NCBI RefSeq assembly: GCF_019303475.1
Contig: NZ_JABLSI010000029.1
Location: 1 to 64,000 of the forward strand
DNA: 64,000 nt
DNA from: Streptomyces sp. JJ38
Lineage (GTDB): Bacteria; Actinomycetota; Actinomycetes; Streptomycetales; Streptomycetaceae
Reading direction: 5' to 3'
The notes beneath the pieces are model-generated. The model did not search any database. It was not told where the DNA came from and was given only the letters and a program-made list of their open reading frames with translations. The first letter of the stretch is position 1. The number at the start of each line of letters is the position of its first letter. Below, piece by piece: positions 43,556 to 51,806 of this stretch. The translations under genes and the position numbers were made by a program.

Positions 43556-45445
43556 TCAGCCGATCCTGAGGGTCTTCTTCTCGGTGACCTGGTCGATGTC
43601 CGAGGTGCGGACGGTGACGGCGACCTCCCACTCACCCGCCAGCGGCAGCCGTACGCCGGTGGCCGTCCACACGCGCCCGGCGGCGTCCGCGCGTTCGGGG
43701 GTGACCGTCAGCGGGCCGATGTCCCGGGAGGGCAGCGTCAGCGCGACGCGGACCTCCTCGGCGGCCACGTCGGTGCGGAGGTCCAGGGTGTTCTCGCCGC
43801 TTCGGCCCGGGGCGAGTTCGAGGGTGGCGGTGCCCCGGCCGTCCGGGCCGCCGGTGTCGAAGGGCACGCTCAGCCGGACGGGTCCGGCCTCCGCCTCGGC
43901 CGCCGCGGCGGCCTCGGTGCGGGCCGGCTGGGTGCCGGTCAGCGCCGTGGTGACGGCGAGCAGGACGACAGCCACGGCGGCCTCCGCCAGGACGGAGCGC
44001 CGGAGCGCGGCGCGCGGAACGTCGGCGTCCAGGTCCCGTCGGCGCCGGGCGGCCGCCACGGCGGCCCGCTGCCGGGCGAGCTGTCGGGCCCGCTCAGGCG
44101 TGACGTCGTCCCCGGCGCTGTTCGCGGCGTCGTCCTCGGTGTCGTTCCCGGTGTCGTTCCCGGCGCCGTCCCCGCCGCGCGGTGCCGGTGAGGGGGCCCG
44201 GGCCGCCTCACCGAGTCTCGCCGTCCAGCGCCGGGAGCGCGCGGCCGCCCCCACCAGGACGGCGATCAGCAGCACCTTGACGACGAGCAGCCGCCCGTAG
44301 TCCGTCCCGGTGAGCGCCGACCACGAGCCCACCTGCCGCCAGGACTGGTACAGCCCCGTCGCGACGAGGAGCAGCACGCTGACGAACGCGAGCCGCGAGA
44401 AGGCGTGGGCGGCGGAGCGGGGGAGGGCCGGCCCCCAGCGCAGGACGGCGGCCAGGGTGGCGAGACCGCCCAGCCAGGCGGCGACGCACAGCAGGTGGAC
44501 GACGTCGAGGGGCATGGCCACGCCCGGCTGGAGCCCGGTGGAGGCGTGCTCGGACATGGCCCACGTGCCGCCGAGGCCCGCCGCGACCACACCGCCGCCC
44601 AGGCAGAGCCCGAACAGCAGGTCGCGCCGTTCGGCCGCCGGGCGGGGCCGGGTGAAGGCGCCGAACAGGACGGTGACGAACAGGGCCGCCGCGCCCAGCA
44701 GGACGAGCCGGGAGACGAGGGCGGAGCCCGTCTTCGTCTCCAGCACCTCGCGCATGCCGCCGAGGTCGAGGGCGTCCGCCACGGCGCCGCCCGTGGTGTA
44801 CGGGGAGCGCAGCAGCAACAGCGCGAGGGTGGCCACGAACAGCGTCACCCAGCCGGTGACCACCACCCGCCGGACCGGGCGGGCGGAGGCGCCGTCGCGC
44901 CAGCAGAGCAGGACGAAGGCCGTGCCGCCGACCAGCAGTGTGAAGCCCGCGTACGCGGCGTAGCGGGCCACGTCGTAGAGCAGGCCCACCGTGCCCCCGC
45001 CGACCACCTGTCCGGGCAGGACGACGGTGGTCTCGGACGGGGCGCCGACGGAGAAGGTGAAGGCACCCGCGATGGGATGGCTGTCGGCCGAGACGGCCTG
45101 CCAGGTCACGGTGTACGTGCCGTCCGCGATGCCGGGCCGCAGCGCGACGCTGACGGTGCCGGACTCCGGCTGCTTCGCCCCGCCCTCGTCGACGCGTTCG
45201 CCTCGCGGGTCCAGGACGCGGACGGCGTCGTCGGACACGGCGACGTCCTCGGTGAAGGTGAGGGTGACGGCGTCCGGTGCCCGCGCCACCACCGAGCCCT
45301 CCGCCGGGTCGGACTCCGTGAGCGTCGCGTGCGCGGCGGCCGGGGGAGCCCAGGCCAGCGCGGCCAGGAAGGCCGCGCAGACCAGGGCGGCGAGCACGAA
45401 CCCGCCGAACGGCCGGCGGAGCGGCGGCGGAACGGTGGCGGTCAT
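43556..45445 (-). CDS. CopC-CopD fusion copper-handling membrane protein
   Basis: 629 residues. Signal peptide ending APPAAA, then a CopC beta-sandwich starting at mature HATLTESDPAEGS with a second His in SADSHPIAGAFTF (Cu(II) ligands). Then about eight membrane helices of the CopD domain (DVARYAAYAGFTLLVGGTAF, MSEHASTGLQPGVAMPLDVV) and an extra C-terminal extracellular beta domain (LSVPFDTGGPDGRGTATLEL to the end). A charged cytoplasmic insertion rich in Asn/Asp is near residues 445-520. Copper import or export direction is not certain. ATG 45445 with GAGGGA upstream; operon member. Confidence 0.9.
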   Translation of the reverse strand: MTATVPPPLRRPFGGFVLAALVCAAFLAALAWAPPAAAHATLTESDPAEGSVVARAPDAVTLTFTEDVAVSDDAVRVLDPRGERVDEGGAKQPESGTVSVALRPGIADGTYTVTWQAVSADSHPIAGAFTFSVGAPSETTVVLPGQVVGGGTVGLLYDVARYAAYAGFTLLVGGTAFVLLCWRDGASARPVRRVVVTGWVTLFVATLALLLLRSPYTTGGAVADALDLGGMREVLETKTGSALVSRLVLLGAAALFVTVLFGAFTRPRPAAERRDLLFGLCLGGGVVAAGLGGTWAMSEHASTGLQPGVAMPLDVVHLLCVAAWLGGLATLAAVLRWGPALPRSAAHAFSRLAFVSVLLLVATGLYQSWRQVGSWSALTGTDYGRLLVVKVLLIAVLVGAAARSRRWTARLGEAARAPSPAPRGGDGAGNDTGNDTEDDAANSAGDDVTPERARQLARQRAAVAAARRRRDLDADVPRAALRRSVLAEAAVAVVLLAVTTALTGTQPARTEAAAAAEAEAGPVRLSVPFDTGGPDGRGTATLELAPGRSGENTLDLRTDVAAEEVRVALTLPSRDIGPLTVTPERADAAGRVWTATGVRLPLAGEWEVAVTVRTSDIDQVTEKKTLRIG

Positions 45446-45458
45446 GTCCGGCGGTCCC

Positions 45459-46028
45459 TCACCCGTGCCCGCCGTGGCCGTCGTGCCCGCCGTGGCTGTC
45501 GTGCCCGCCGTGTCCGGTGTGCCCGCCGTCGCCGTCGCCGTCCGCGTGCTCGGGGTGCTCCACACCGTCCGTGCCCGGCTGGTAGGTCTTCGCCCTGACC
45601 GGCACCTCCAGCGTCAGCGGGTCGGACTTCGAGAAGCGCAGCTCCACCGTCACGGTGTCGCCCTCGCGCGGCAGGCGGGTCAGGTCGTGGAACATCAGGT
45701 GGTCGCCGCCGGTGCGCAGTTCGACCTTCCCGCCCGCCGGGATGGCGAGGGAGTCGACCTTCCTCATCGTGTTGTCGACGCTGCGGTGCAGGGTGATGTC
45801 GTCGGACAGCTCACTGCTGACGGAGATGAGCGCGTCGTCCTCGTCGCCCTCGTTGGTGAGGGTGACGTACCCGGCCGCGAGCTTCGCGGTGACGGGCTCG
45901 GGCATGTACGCGCTGCCCTCGACGGTCTCCGGCTCGGGCCCGGAGGTGCCGCAGGCGGCCAGCACCAGGGCGCCGACGAGGGCCAGCGCGGAGGCCGCGA
46001 CGGTACGGGTGCGGGGCGTCCGGCTCAT
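45459..46028 (-). CDS. PCu(A)C/ECuC-type copper chaperone lipoprotein
   Basis: 189 residues. Lipobox LVLAACGT; anchored outside the membrane. Copper site of the H-x(n)-M-x(n)-H-x-M type: ITLHRSVDNTMRKVD, then DHLMFHDL. The last 30 residues are His/Gly/Asp-rich (HTGHGGHDSHGGHDGHGGHG), an additional likely copper-binding tail. Matches ECuC of S. lividans, which hands Cu(I) to Sco for cytochrome oxidase assembly (from memory). ATGA overlap with the sco stop upstream. Confidence 0.92.
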   Translation of the reverse strand: MSRTPRTRTVAASALALVGALVLAACGTSGPEPETVEGSAYMPEPVTAKLAAGYVTLTNEGDEDDALISVSSELSDDITLHRSVDNTMRKVDSLAIPAGGKVELRTGGDHLMFHDLTRLPREGDTVTVELRFSKSDPLTLEVPVRAKTYQPGTDGVEHPEHADGDGDGGHTGHGGHDSHGGHDGHGGHG

Positions 46029-46702
46029 GGCAGCTTCCCCTCGACCAGCTTCGGCAGGTCCTTCTCGTAGGTCGCGAGGGGCACGTCCTCGGTGTAGACG
46101 ACGCGGGCCTTGTCGTCCTCGGGCGAGAAGTAGACGACCTGCGAGCCGTGCACGGACTCGACCTCGCCGTCCTCCCGCACCGTGGAGGGCTCGACGCTGA
46201 TGCCGAGGGTGCGGGCTCCGGCCTGGATGGTGGCGAAGTCGCCGGTCAGTCCGACGGCGCCGGGCACCACGCCCTTGAGCCAGGTGCCCAGCTCCTCCGG
46301 CGTGTCCCGCTCGGGGTCGGTGGTGACGAAGACGACCTGGAGCTCGTCCTGCTGCTCCGGCGTGAGCTGGGACTCGGCCAGGGCGATGTTGCCCATCGTC
46401 AGGGGGCAGACGTCGGGGCAGTTGGTGTAGCCGAAGAAGAGGAGCGTCGGCTTGCCCGCCGTCTGCTCGACGAGGCTGTACTCCTCGCCCTCGGTGTCCG
46501 TCAGGACGAGATCGGGCTTGTCGAAGGGGTTGTCGAGGACCGTCGCCTTGGACGCGTCGGCCGCGCCGGAGACCTCGACGGCGGGGGTGCCGCCGTCGCC
46601 CTGGTCGTCGCCGGAGCCACAGGCGGTGGCGCCGACGGCGAGCACGGTGGCGAGGGCGAGTGCGAGTGCGCCGCGACGGCGGCGTGGGGTACCGAAGTGC
46701 AT
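46025..46702 (-). CDS. sco: SCO1/SenC-family copper metallochaperone
   Basis: 225-residue lipoprotein (lipobox LAVGATACGS) with thioredoxin fold. Copper ligands: CPDVC in FFGYTNCPDVCPLTMG and the late His in VHGSQVVYF. Delivers copper to the Cu(A) site of cytochrome c oxidase and, in Streptomyces, influences development. ATG 46702 has AAGGA seven nt upstream. The much longer open frame continuing to 47707 is in the shadow of the ycnI gene. Confidence 0.94.
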   Translation of the reverse strand: MHFGTPRRRRGALALALATVLAVGATACGSGDDQGDGGTPAVEVSGAADASKATVLDNPFDKPDLVLTDTEGEEYSLVEQTAGKPTLLFFGYTNCPDVCPLTMGNIALAESQLTPEQQDELQVVFVTTDPERDTPEELGTWLKGVVPGAVGLTGDFATIQAGARTLGISVEPSTVREDGEVESVHGSQVVYFSPEDDKARVVYTEDVPLATYEKDLPKLVEGKLP

Positions 46703-46812
46703 GAAGGTGTCCTTGGTGAGTGCTGCGCGTACGTTGCCGGGGGCCGGTCGGCGGGTGGGGCGGGCCCGGCGCGTCGGCCGGGCCCGCCGGTGCCCGTGGG
46801 CGGGTTGGGCCG

Positions 46813-47544
46813 TCAGGCGTCGCGGCGCCGTCCGGCGAGGACGCCGAACGCGACGCCGCCGAGGCCGACCACGATGCCGATGACGGCGAGGACGCGGGCG
46901 GTGGCGTCGGTCGTGCCGTCGTCCTCGGCGGCCGTGGTGTCCGCGACGGGGTCCGGGTCCTCGCCCACGATCTCCTCGGCGTTCCCGCCGTGGTGGCCGT
47001 GGCCCTCGCCCTCGGTCAGGCTCAGGACGGGCGCCGGGCTGTCGGGCTCCTCGCCGCCCTCCTCGGGGACCTCGATCCAGCGCACGACCTCGCCGCCGTC
47101 GTAGGTCTGGATCGCCTTGAAGACGAGCCGGTCGGCGTCCTCGGGGAGGCGGCCCAGGGACACGGGGAAGCGCTGGAAGGTGCCGGGCGCGATGCCGCTG
47201 TCGGTCGCCGTCCAGGTGATCTTGCTGGGCGCCTCGTCGATCTTCTTGCCGTGGACCTCCAGCGGCGTGTCGAGCTTGGCCTCCTCGACCTCGACGTCCC
47301 AGCCGGGCACGGGCTCGGGCATGGCGGAGGAGAGCGGGTGCTCCTTGGGCAGGGTGACCTCCAGCTTCACGGTGGAGGCGTTGTCCCGCTCGTTCGGGAC
47401 CTTGAAGTTGACCGTCGCGTAGCCGCCGCCGGGGGTCGTCTTCGGGTCGACGGTGACGTGGGCGAGGGCCGGGGCGGCGGTGGCGAGCACGGCCGCGGCG
47501 GCGACGGCGCCGATGGCGGTGAGACGGTGCGGGAAGGTGTTCAT
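46813..47544 (-). CDS. YcnI-like (DUF1775) copper-binding membrane-anchored protein
   Basis: 243 residues. Signal peptide ending in APALA, mature N-terminus AHVTVDPKTTPGGGYATVNF in which the first His is the copper ligand in YcnI homologues. The beta-sandwich continues with KVPNERDN and GWDVEVEEAKLD. The C-terminus has an acidic/His linker (EGHGHHGGNAEE) and one membrane anchor (VLAVIGIVVGLGGVAFGVLA). ATG 47544 follows GGAGAG. First gene of the copper operon, separated from sco by 110 bp. Confidence 0.9.
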   Translation of the reverse strand: MNTFPHRLTAIGAVAAAAVLATAAPALAHVTVDPKTTPGGGYATVNFKVPNERDNASTVKLEVTLPKEHPLSSAMPEPVPGWDVEVEEAKLDTPLEVHGKKIDEAPSKITWTATDSGIAPGTFQRFPVSLGRLPEDADRLVFKAIQTYDGGEVVRWIEVPEEGGEEPDSPAPVLSLTEGEGHGHHGGNAEEIVGEDPDPVADTTAAEDDGTTDATARVLAVIGIVVGLGGVAFGVLAGRRRDA

Positions 47545-47794
47545 GAAGGCTCTCCGGAGAGGGTGGGTCGGATGACCGCGCGTCCGGGCGCGCACACGCC
47601 GGTGTGCCGGAAGCGGGTCTGGGCAGGGCACGGTCCGCGGTAGCGCCCGGCCTGCCCGGAGCGTCCGAGCCCTCCCGGGAGGCGCCGTCGAGGCGCCGTC
47701 GAGACACCGTCAGGGCGCTGTCCGAGCGCCGTCGGGGCGGAGTCGGGGGCGCCCGGTCGAGGGCACGCCGGTGGCAACCGGCGGAGGGGACGCG

Positions 47795-48607
47795 TCAGGC
47801 CGCGAGCGCGTACGCGCGGGGGGACGTCGGCGGGCCGCGGCGGATGACGCTGTGCCGCAGCGGCCGCGGCTCGTCCGGAAGCTCGTCACCGGCACCCGGC
47901 GCCGGTACGCCGACGACCGCGCCCGTCGCGCCCCCGCCGAGCCGCAGCCAGGCCAGGGCGACGCGCATCACGCGCAGCAGCAGTCCGTCCACGGCGGTCG
48001 CCGACAGCCGCACCAGCCGCCACAGCGCGGCGTCACCGCAGCGCAGCAGCCAGCCCGCGGCGAGCGCGGCCAGCAGGTGCCCCAGCAGCATGGGCCAGGA
48101 CGTCAGATCGAGCAGGGGAGCCGCGTGGTGCCCGGCGCCCGGGGCCGGGGGCGGGGTCTGAGCCGCGGCGAGTCCGCCGAGCCCGGCGTCGTCGAGGACG
48201 CGGCGGGCCTCGGCCTCGCTGAGCGGCGCCGCGGAGGCGCCGTTGCACAGGAGGCGCTGGGCGAGGGCGGCGAGGCCACCGGAGGCCGGTGCCGCTCCGG
48301 TCGCCGCCGGGGCACCGACGGCCGGCTCGGAGAGCTGGGCGCCGGCGAAGAGCACGTGGAGGCCCACCTGCCCGGCCGCGAGTCCCGCCGCGATCCCGGG
48401 GAGCGAGCGCTCCTGCCCGGCCAGGGGTACGGCGAGTGCGAAGACGAGCGCGGCGGCGGCGCCGAAGGCCCACAGGGGAACCGTCGCCCCGGCCGCCAGC
48501 ACGTGCCCGGCGGCCGACAGCACGACACAGGCCGCGGTGAACACCGCGGCCCGGAGAAGTCGCAGATCGGCGCTCGCGCGCGCGACGGGCACGTCCATGG
48601 CGGCCAC
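47795..48607 (-). CDS. Hypothetical integral membrane protein, 270 aa
   Basis: Not recognised as a characterised family. Four to five hydrophobic segments: LLRAAVFTAACVVLSAAGHV, LWAFGAAAALVFALAVPLAG, GIAAGLAAGQVGLHVLFAGA and MLLGHLLAALAAGWLLRCG. A Pro/Ala-rich loop lies in the middle, and the C-terminus is basic. Its place directly upstream of the copper operon, with His in GAGHHAAPLLDL, hints at a metal role (inference). GTG 48607 has GGTGAG six nt upstream; ATG 48598 is possible. Confidence 0.72.
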   Translation of the reverse strand: MAAMDVPVARASADLRLLRAAVFTAACVVLSAAGHVLAAGATVPLWAFGAAAALVFALAVPLAGQERSLPGIAAGLAAGQVGLHVLFAGAQLSEPAVGAPAATGAAPASGGLAALAQRLLCNGASAAPLSEAEARRVLDDAGLGGLAAAQTPPPAPGAGHHAAPLLDLTSWPMLLGHLLAALAAGWLLRCGDAALWRLVRLSATAVDGLLLRVMRVALAWLRLGGGATGAVVGVPAPGAGDELPDEPRPLRHSVIRRGPPTSPRAYALAA

Positions 48608-48718
48608 ATCATCTCACCGGGGCACCGCCGAGCCGCCGGGCAGGGGCCCGGTTGGCGGCCTGGGCCCGCCTTTCGACCGGGATCGGCCGATTGAGCGTTC
48701 TGCCGCGCGGGCCATGCT

Positions 48719-48724
48719 TACTGT
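48719..48724 (+). promoter_or_regulatory. Candidate -10 for anti-sigma-like ATPase gene
   Basis: TACTGT placed 71 nt before the ATG at 48796. It supports that start over the in-frame GTG at 48727, which is only 2 nt downstream. Confidence 0.4.
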
Positions 48725-48795
48725 GCGTGGAGAAGGGCAATACGTATCCGTACGTCAAGCCTCGGTTCGTCGAGCCGCAGCCGGGAGGCCGAAGC

Positions 48796-49242
48796 ATGAG
48801 CATCTGGTGGTCTCTTCACCTGCGGCGCGAGGCTGCGAGCGTGCCGTTGGCGCGCCGGCTCCTGCTCGGTGCGATGGAGACCGCGGGGGTGGAGGCGGAC
48901 GTCGCGTACGAACTCTCCGTGGCCCTCTCCGAGGCGTGTGCCAACGCCGTCGAGCACGGCGGCGGTCCGGGCCACGGGGAGCGCTACCGGGTCACGGCGT
49001 ATCTGGACGGGGACGTGTGCCGCATCGAGGTCACCGACCACGGGCCCGGCTTCGTCCCGCCGGTCATGGCGGGCGGCCCGGCCGAGCCCGATGAGACGGA
49101 GCACGGGCGGGGGCTGTTCCTCATCAACGCGCTCGCGGATCACGTCCGCTACCGCAACGGCCCCGGCGACGGGGCCGTCGTCACGTTCGACAAGATCCTC
49201 AAGCTGCGGGACGACTCGCTGCTGCGGACGACGCCCTGCTGA
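48796..49242 (+). CDS. RsbW-like ATP-binding anti-sigma/regulatory protein
   Basis: 148-residue GHKL ATPase domain without other domains. N-box VALSEACANAVEHG, G1 box VTDHGPGFVPP, G2 box EHGRGLFLINALADHV. Such proteins act as anti-sigma kinases or partners of SpoIIE-like phosphatases in Streptomyces; a PP2C-like protein is encoded at 60711-62147 in this window but not adjacent. The start ATG 48796 follows GGGAGG by 8 nt. Confidence 0.85.
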   Translation: MSIWWSLHLRREAASVPLARRLLLGAMETAGVEADVAYELSVALSEACANAVEHGGGPGHGERYRVTAYLDGDVCRIEVTDHGPGFVPPVMAGGPAEPDETEHGRGLFLINALADHVRYRNGPGDGAVVTFDKILKLRDDSLLRTTPC

Positions 49243-49311
49243 CGCCCACCGACGCCCCGCTGGGCGCGCCCCCGCCGACGTCCCGCCGGTCCGCGGGCCA
49301 CGGCCGTGCCG

Positions 49312-50883
49312 TCACCGTCGTTCCGGCTCACCGCCCGGATGCGGCTCGGAGACGTGCCCCGGGTCGAGGGGCGGGGCGGCGACGCCGCAGTGGGTGTGGC
49401 ACTCGGCGGTGCAGTGGTGGGGCGGCGGCGCCCCGGGCTCCGCCGCGGGGGCGTCGCCGGTCTCCAGGACGTCGCCGCGGACGGTCAGCCAGGCCAGCGC
49501 ACCGCCGACGACGAGCACGAGCGCGCAGTACAGCATCGAGCGGTCGAACGCCGCGTCGAACACCGTGGGGTCGCGGTAGGACTCGGGGCCCATCCCGGCC
49601 AGCAGCGGCAGGGCGGCCACCGCGACCAGCCCGGCGGCGCGGGCCACGGCGTTGTTGACGCCGCTGGCCAGCCCGGCACGGGACACGTCCACCGAGGCCA
49701 GCACCGTCGCGGTGAGCGGCGCCACCAGCAGGACCATGCCCGAGCCGAGGACGAGCAGCGCGGGCAGGACGTCGGACACGTACGACGCGCCCGGGCCCGC
49801 GCGCGTCATCAGCACCATGCCGCCCGCGCACAGCAGCGGTCCGACAGTGAGCGGGATGCGCGGCCCGATGCGGCTGCCCAGCGCCCCGGCCCGGGCCGAG
49901 AGCAGCAGCATGAGGACGGTGGTGGGCAGCAGCGCCGTCCCGGCGGCGAGCGCGGAGTAGCCCACCGAGACCTGGAGCTGCACGACGGCCAGGAAGAAGA
50001 ACCCGCCGAACGCCGCGTAGACGCACAGGGTCACCGCGTTGACGGCGGTGAACTGGCGTGAGGTGAAGATCTTCGGCGGCACCATCGGGGCCGGAACGCG
50101 CCGCTCCCACCACACGAAGACGGCGGCGAGCACGCCGCCGGCGAGGGCCGCGCCGACGACGGCGGCGGAGGCGCCCACCTCCGGGGCCGCGATGAGCGCG
50201 TAGGTGACGCCGCCCAGCGCCAGCGCCGCGAGCGCCGCCCCGGTGACGTCGAACCGGCCCTCGGCCGCCGGGTCGCGGCTCTCCGGGACGTGCCGCAGGG
50301 CGACCGGCACGCACAGCAGCGCCAGCGGGACGTTCAGCAGGAACACCCAGCGCCAGCCGGGACCGTCCACGAGCCAGCCGCCGAGGAAGGGGCCGACGGC
50401 GGCCGCGACCCCGCCCAGGCCCGACCAGGCGCCCACGGCGCGGGCCCGGTCGTCGGGGCGGAACGTGGCCTGGATGAGGGCGAGGGAACCGGGGGTGAGC
50501 AGGGCACCGCCGACGCCCTGGAGCGCCCGGGCCGCGATGAGCACACCCGCGTTCCAGGCGAGCCCGCACAGGGCGGAGGCGAGGGCGAACCAGACGATGC
50601 CGAGGAGGAAGACCCGGCGCCGCCCGTAGCGGTCGCCGAGCGTCCCGCCGAGGAGGATCAGCCCGGCGAGGGTGAGCATGTAGGCGTTGACCGTCCACTG
50701 GAGCACGCCCAGGTCGGCGTCGAGTTCGGCGCCGATGTGCGGCAGGGCGACGCCGACGACGGTGCTGTCCAGCATCGCCATGCCCGAGCCGAGGACCGTC
50801 GTGAACAGCACCCAGCGGCCCTGCCGCTCCGCGAGCCGCAGGGCGCCGGCGCCCGCCGTGCCGTGGGGGTTGGCCGCGCTCAT
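49312..50883 (-). CDS. DHA2-type MFS drug exporter with Cys/His-rich tail
   Basis: 523-residue EmrB/QacA-like proton-coupled exporter, 12-14 helices. Motif A GGTLGDRYGRRRVF, motif C-like GPFLGGWLVDGPGWRW, start ATVLGSGMAMLDSTVVGVALP-type segment, VLQWTVNAYMLTLAGLILLG. The cytoplasmic C-terminal tail contains PPHHCTAECHTHCGVA, three Cys and several His in a short span, unusual for the family. ATG 50883 has GATCAT six nt upstream (leaderless-like). Substrate unknown. Confidence 0.9.
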   Translation of the reverse strand: MSAANPHGTAGAGALRLAERQGRWVLFTTVLGSGMAMLDSTVVGVALPHIGAELDADLGVLQWTVNAYMLTLAGLILLGGTLGDRYGRRRVFLLGIVWFALASALCGLAWNAGVLIAARALQGVGGALLTPGSLALIQATFRPDDRARAVGAWSGLGGVAAAVGPFLGGWLVDGPGWRWVFLLNVPLALLCVPVALRHVPESRDPAAEGRFDVTGAALAALALGGVTYALIAAPEVGASAAVVGAALAGGVLAAVFVWWERRVPAPMVPPKIFTSRQFTAVNAVTLCVYAAFGGFFFLAVVQLQVSVGYSALAAGTALLPTTVLMLLLSARAGALGSRIGPRIPLTVGPLLCAGGMVLMTRAGPGASYVSDVLPALLVLGSGMVLLVAPLTATVLASVDVSRAGLASGVNNAVARAAGLVAVAALPLLAGMGPESYRDPTVFDAAFDRSMLYCALVLVVGGALAWLTVRGDVLETGDAPAAEPGAPPPHHCTAECHTHCGVAAPPLDPGHVSEPHPGGEPERR

Positions 50884-51040
50884 AGGGCGATGATCCACGC
50901 TGCCGTCCGCGCGGGCCACCGGGCGGCGCGGGCGGCCGGGGCCCCGGCGGGCGGCCACGCGCGTCGGCGTGACGGGCCGCGCCGCGGCACGGTTGCGCAC
51001 TACTCTGCCAAGGGGCGGCGAGCGCAGGGGCGGTGACGAG

Positions 51041-51733
51041 TTGGGCAGCGGGACGACGGAGCACACGACGCGCGGGACGACGGAGCACACGACGCGCGGG
51101 ACGACGGAGCACACGACGCGCGGGGCCGGGGCGCTCACGCGTCGTGGGGCGGTGTGGCTGGGCGCGGCGCTGGTGACCTTCGGCGCGTGCGTCGTGGCGG
51201 GGGCGACGCTGGGCTCCGCCCGGGGCGGTCCGGACGACGACGCGTCCGGGGGAGTGACGCGGCCGTGGCGGGAGTCGCCGCCGCGGACGACGACACCGGT
51301 GACCTCCGAGGCGGAGGCGGCGCTGGGGCGGCTGCGGCAGGCCGGGCTTCCGGTGGAGTCGGTCCGCGTCGTCACCCGTTCGGGCGACCCGGACCGGTTG
51401 CTGGGCTACGCGGACGGCTACCGGAGCAAGCTGTCCTTCGAGGACCGCAGGGTCAACGGCGGTCTCGTGGTGGACAACGACCCGGGCAGCGTGTCGCTCG
51501 GCGGCGTCATCGAGGTGTTCCCCGACGCCGTGGCCGCGCGGGAGCGGGCCGAGCAGTTGCAGCGGGACGCCCGGGGTATCCCGCCGAAGGCCGAGCGCGG
51601 CTTCCTCGCCGGGCGGGTGCTGCTGCGGCTCTCGCCCTACCTGGCGGACGCCCAGGCTCTGGAGTACGGCCGCGCCCTCGGCGCCCGGCCGGTGCCGACC
51701 CTCGCCCCGCCGCAGAACCTCCGCGACGTCTGA
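51041..51733 (+). CDS. Hypothetical single-TM protein with octapeptide repeat at N-terminus
   Basis: About 230 residues. Three identical GTTEHTTR units form the N-terminus, then basic GALTRRG, one membrane segment (AVWLGAALVTFGACVVAGAT) and an extracellular part with LRQAGLPVESVRVVTRSGDP and GGVIEVFPDAVAARERAEQL. Not recognised. The start is uncertain: TTG 51041 (AGGGG about 10 nt upstream) fits a promoter-like TACTCT at 51001-51006; the frame is open back to a GTG at 50969, and a GTG near 51151 just before the membrane segment is also possible. Confidence 0.62.
   Translation: MGSGTTEHTTRGTTEHTTRGTTEHTTRGAGALTRRGAVWLGAALVTFGACVVAGATLGSARGGPDDDASGGVTRPWRESPPRTTTPVTSEAEAALGRLRQAGLPVESVRVVTRSGDPDRLLGYADGYRSKLSFEDRRVNGGLVVDNDPGSVSLGGVIEVFPDAVAARERAEQLQRDARGIPPKAERGFLAGRVLLRLSPYLADAQALEYGRALGARPVPTLAPPQNLRDV
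51050..51121 (+). repeat. 24-bp perfect tandem repeat, three copies
   Basis: Copies at 51050, 51074 and 51098, identical in sequence and in frame, each coding GTTEHTTR. Perfect identity at the DNA level points to recent expansion. Confidence 0.9.
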
Positions 51734-51806
51734 CGGGCGCGCAGGACACGCCGGGCGCACCGGGCGGCGGGCACACGGCCCGCCGGAGCGCTCCGGAAGG
51801 CCCGGG

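Noticed and set aside
46703..47707. Extension of the sco frame to 560 codons
   Set aside because: It overlaps the well-supported ycnI gene on the same strand in another frame; the lipoprotein signal at 46702 marks the true start.
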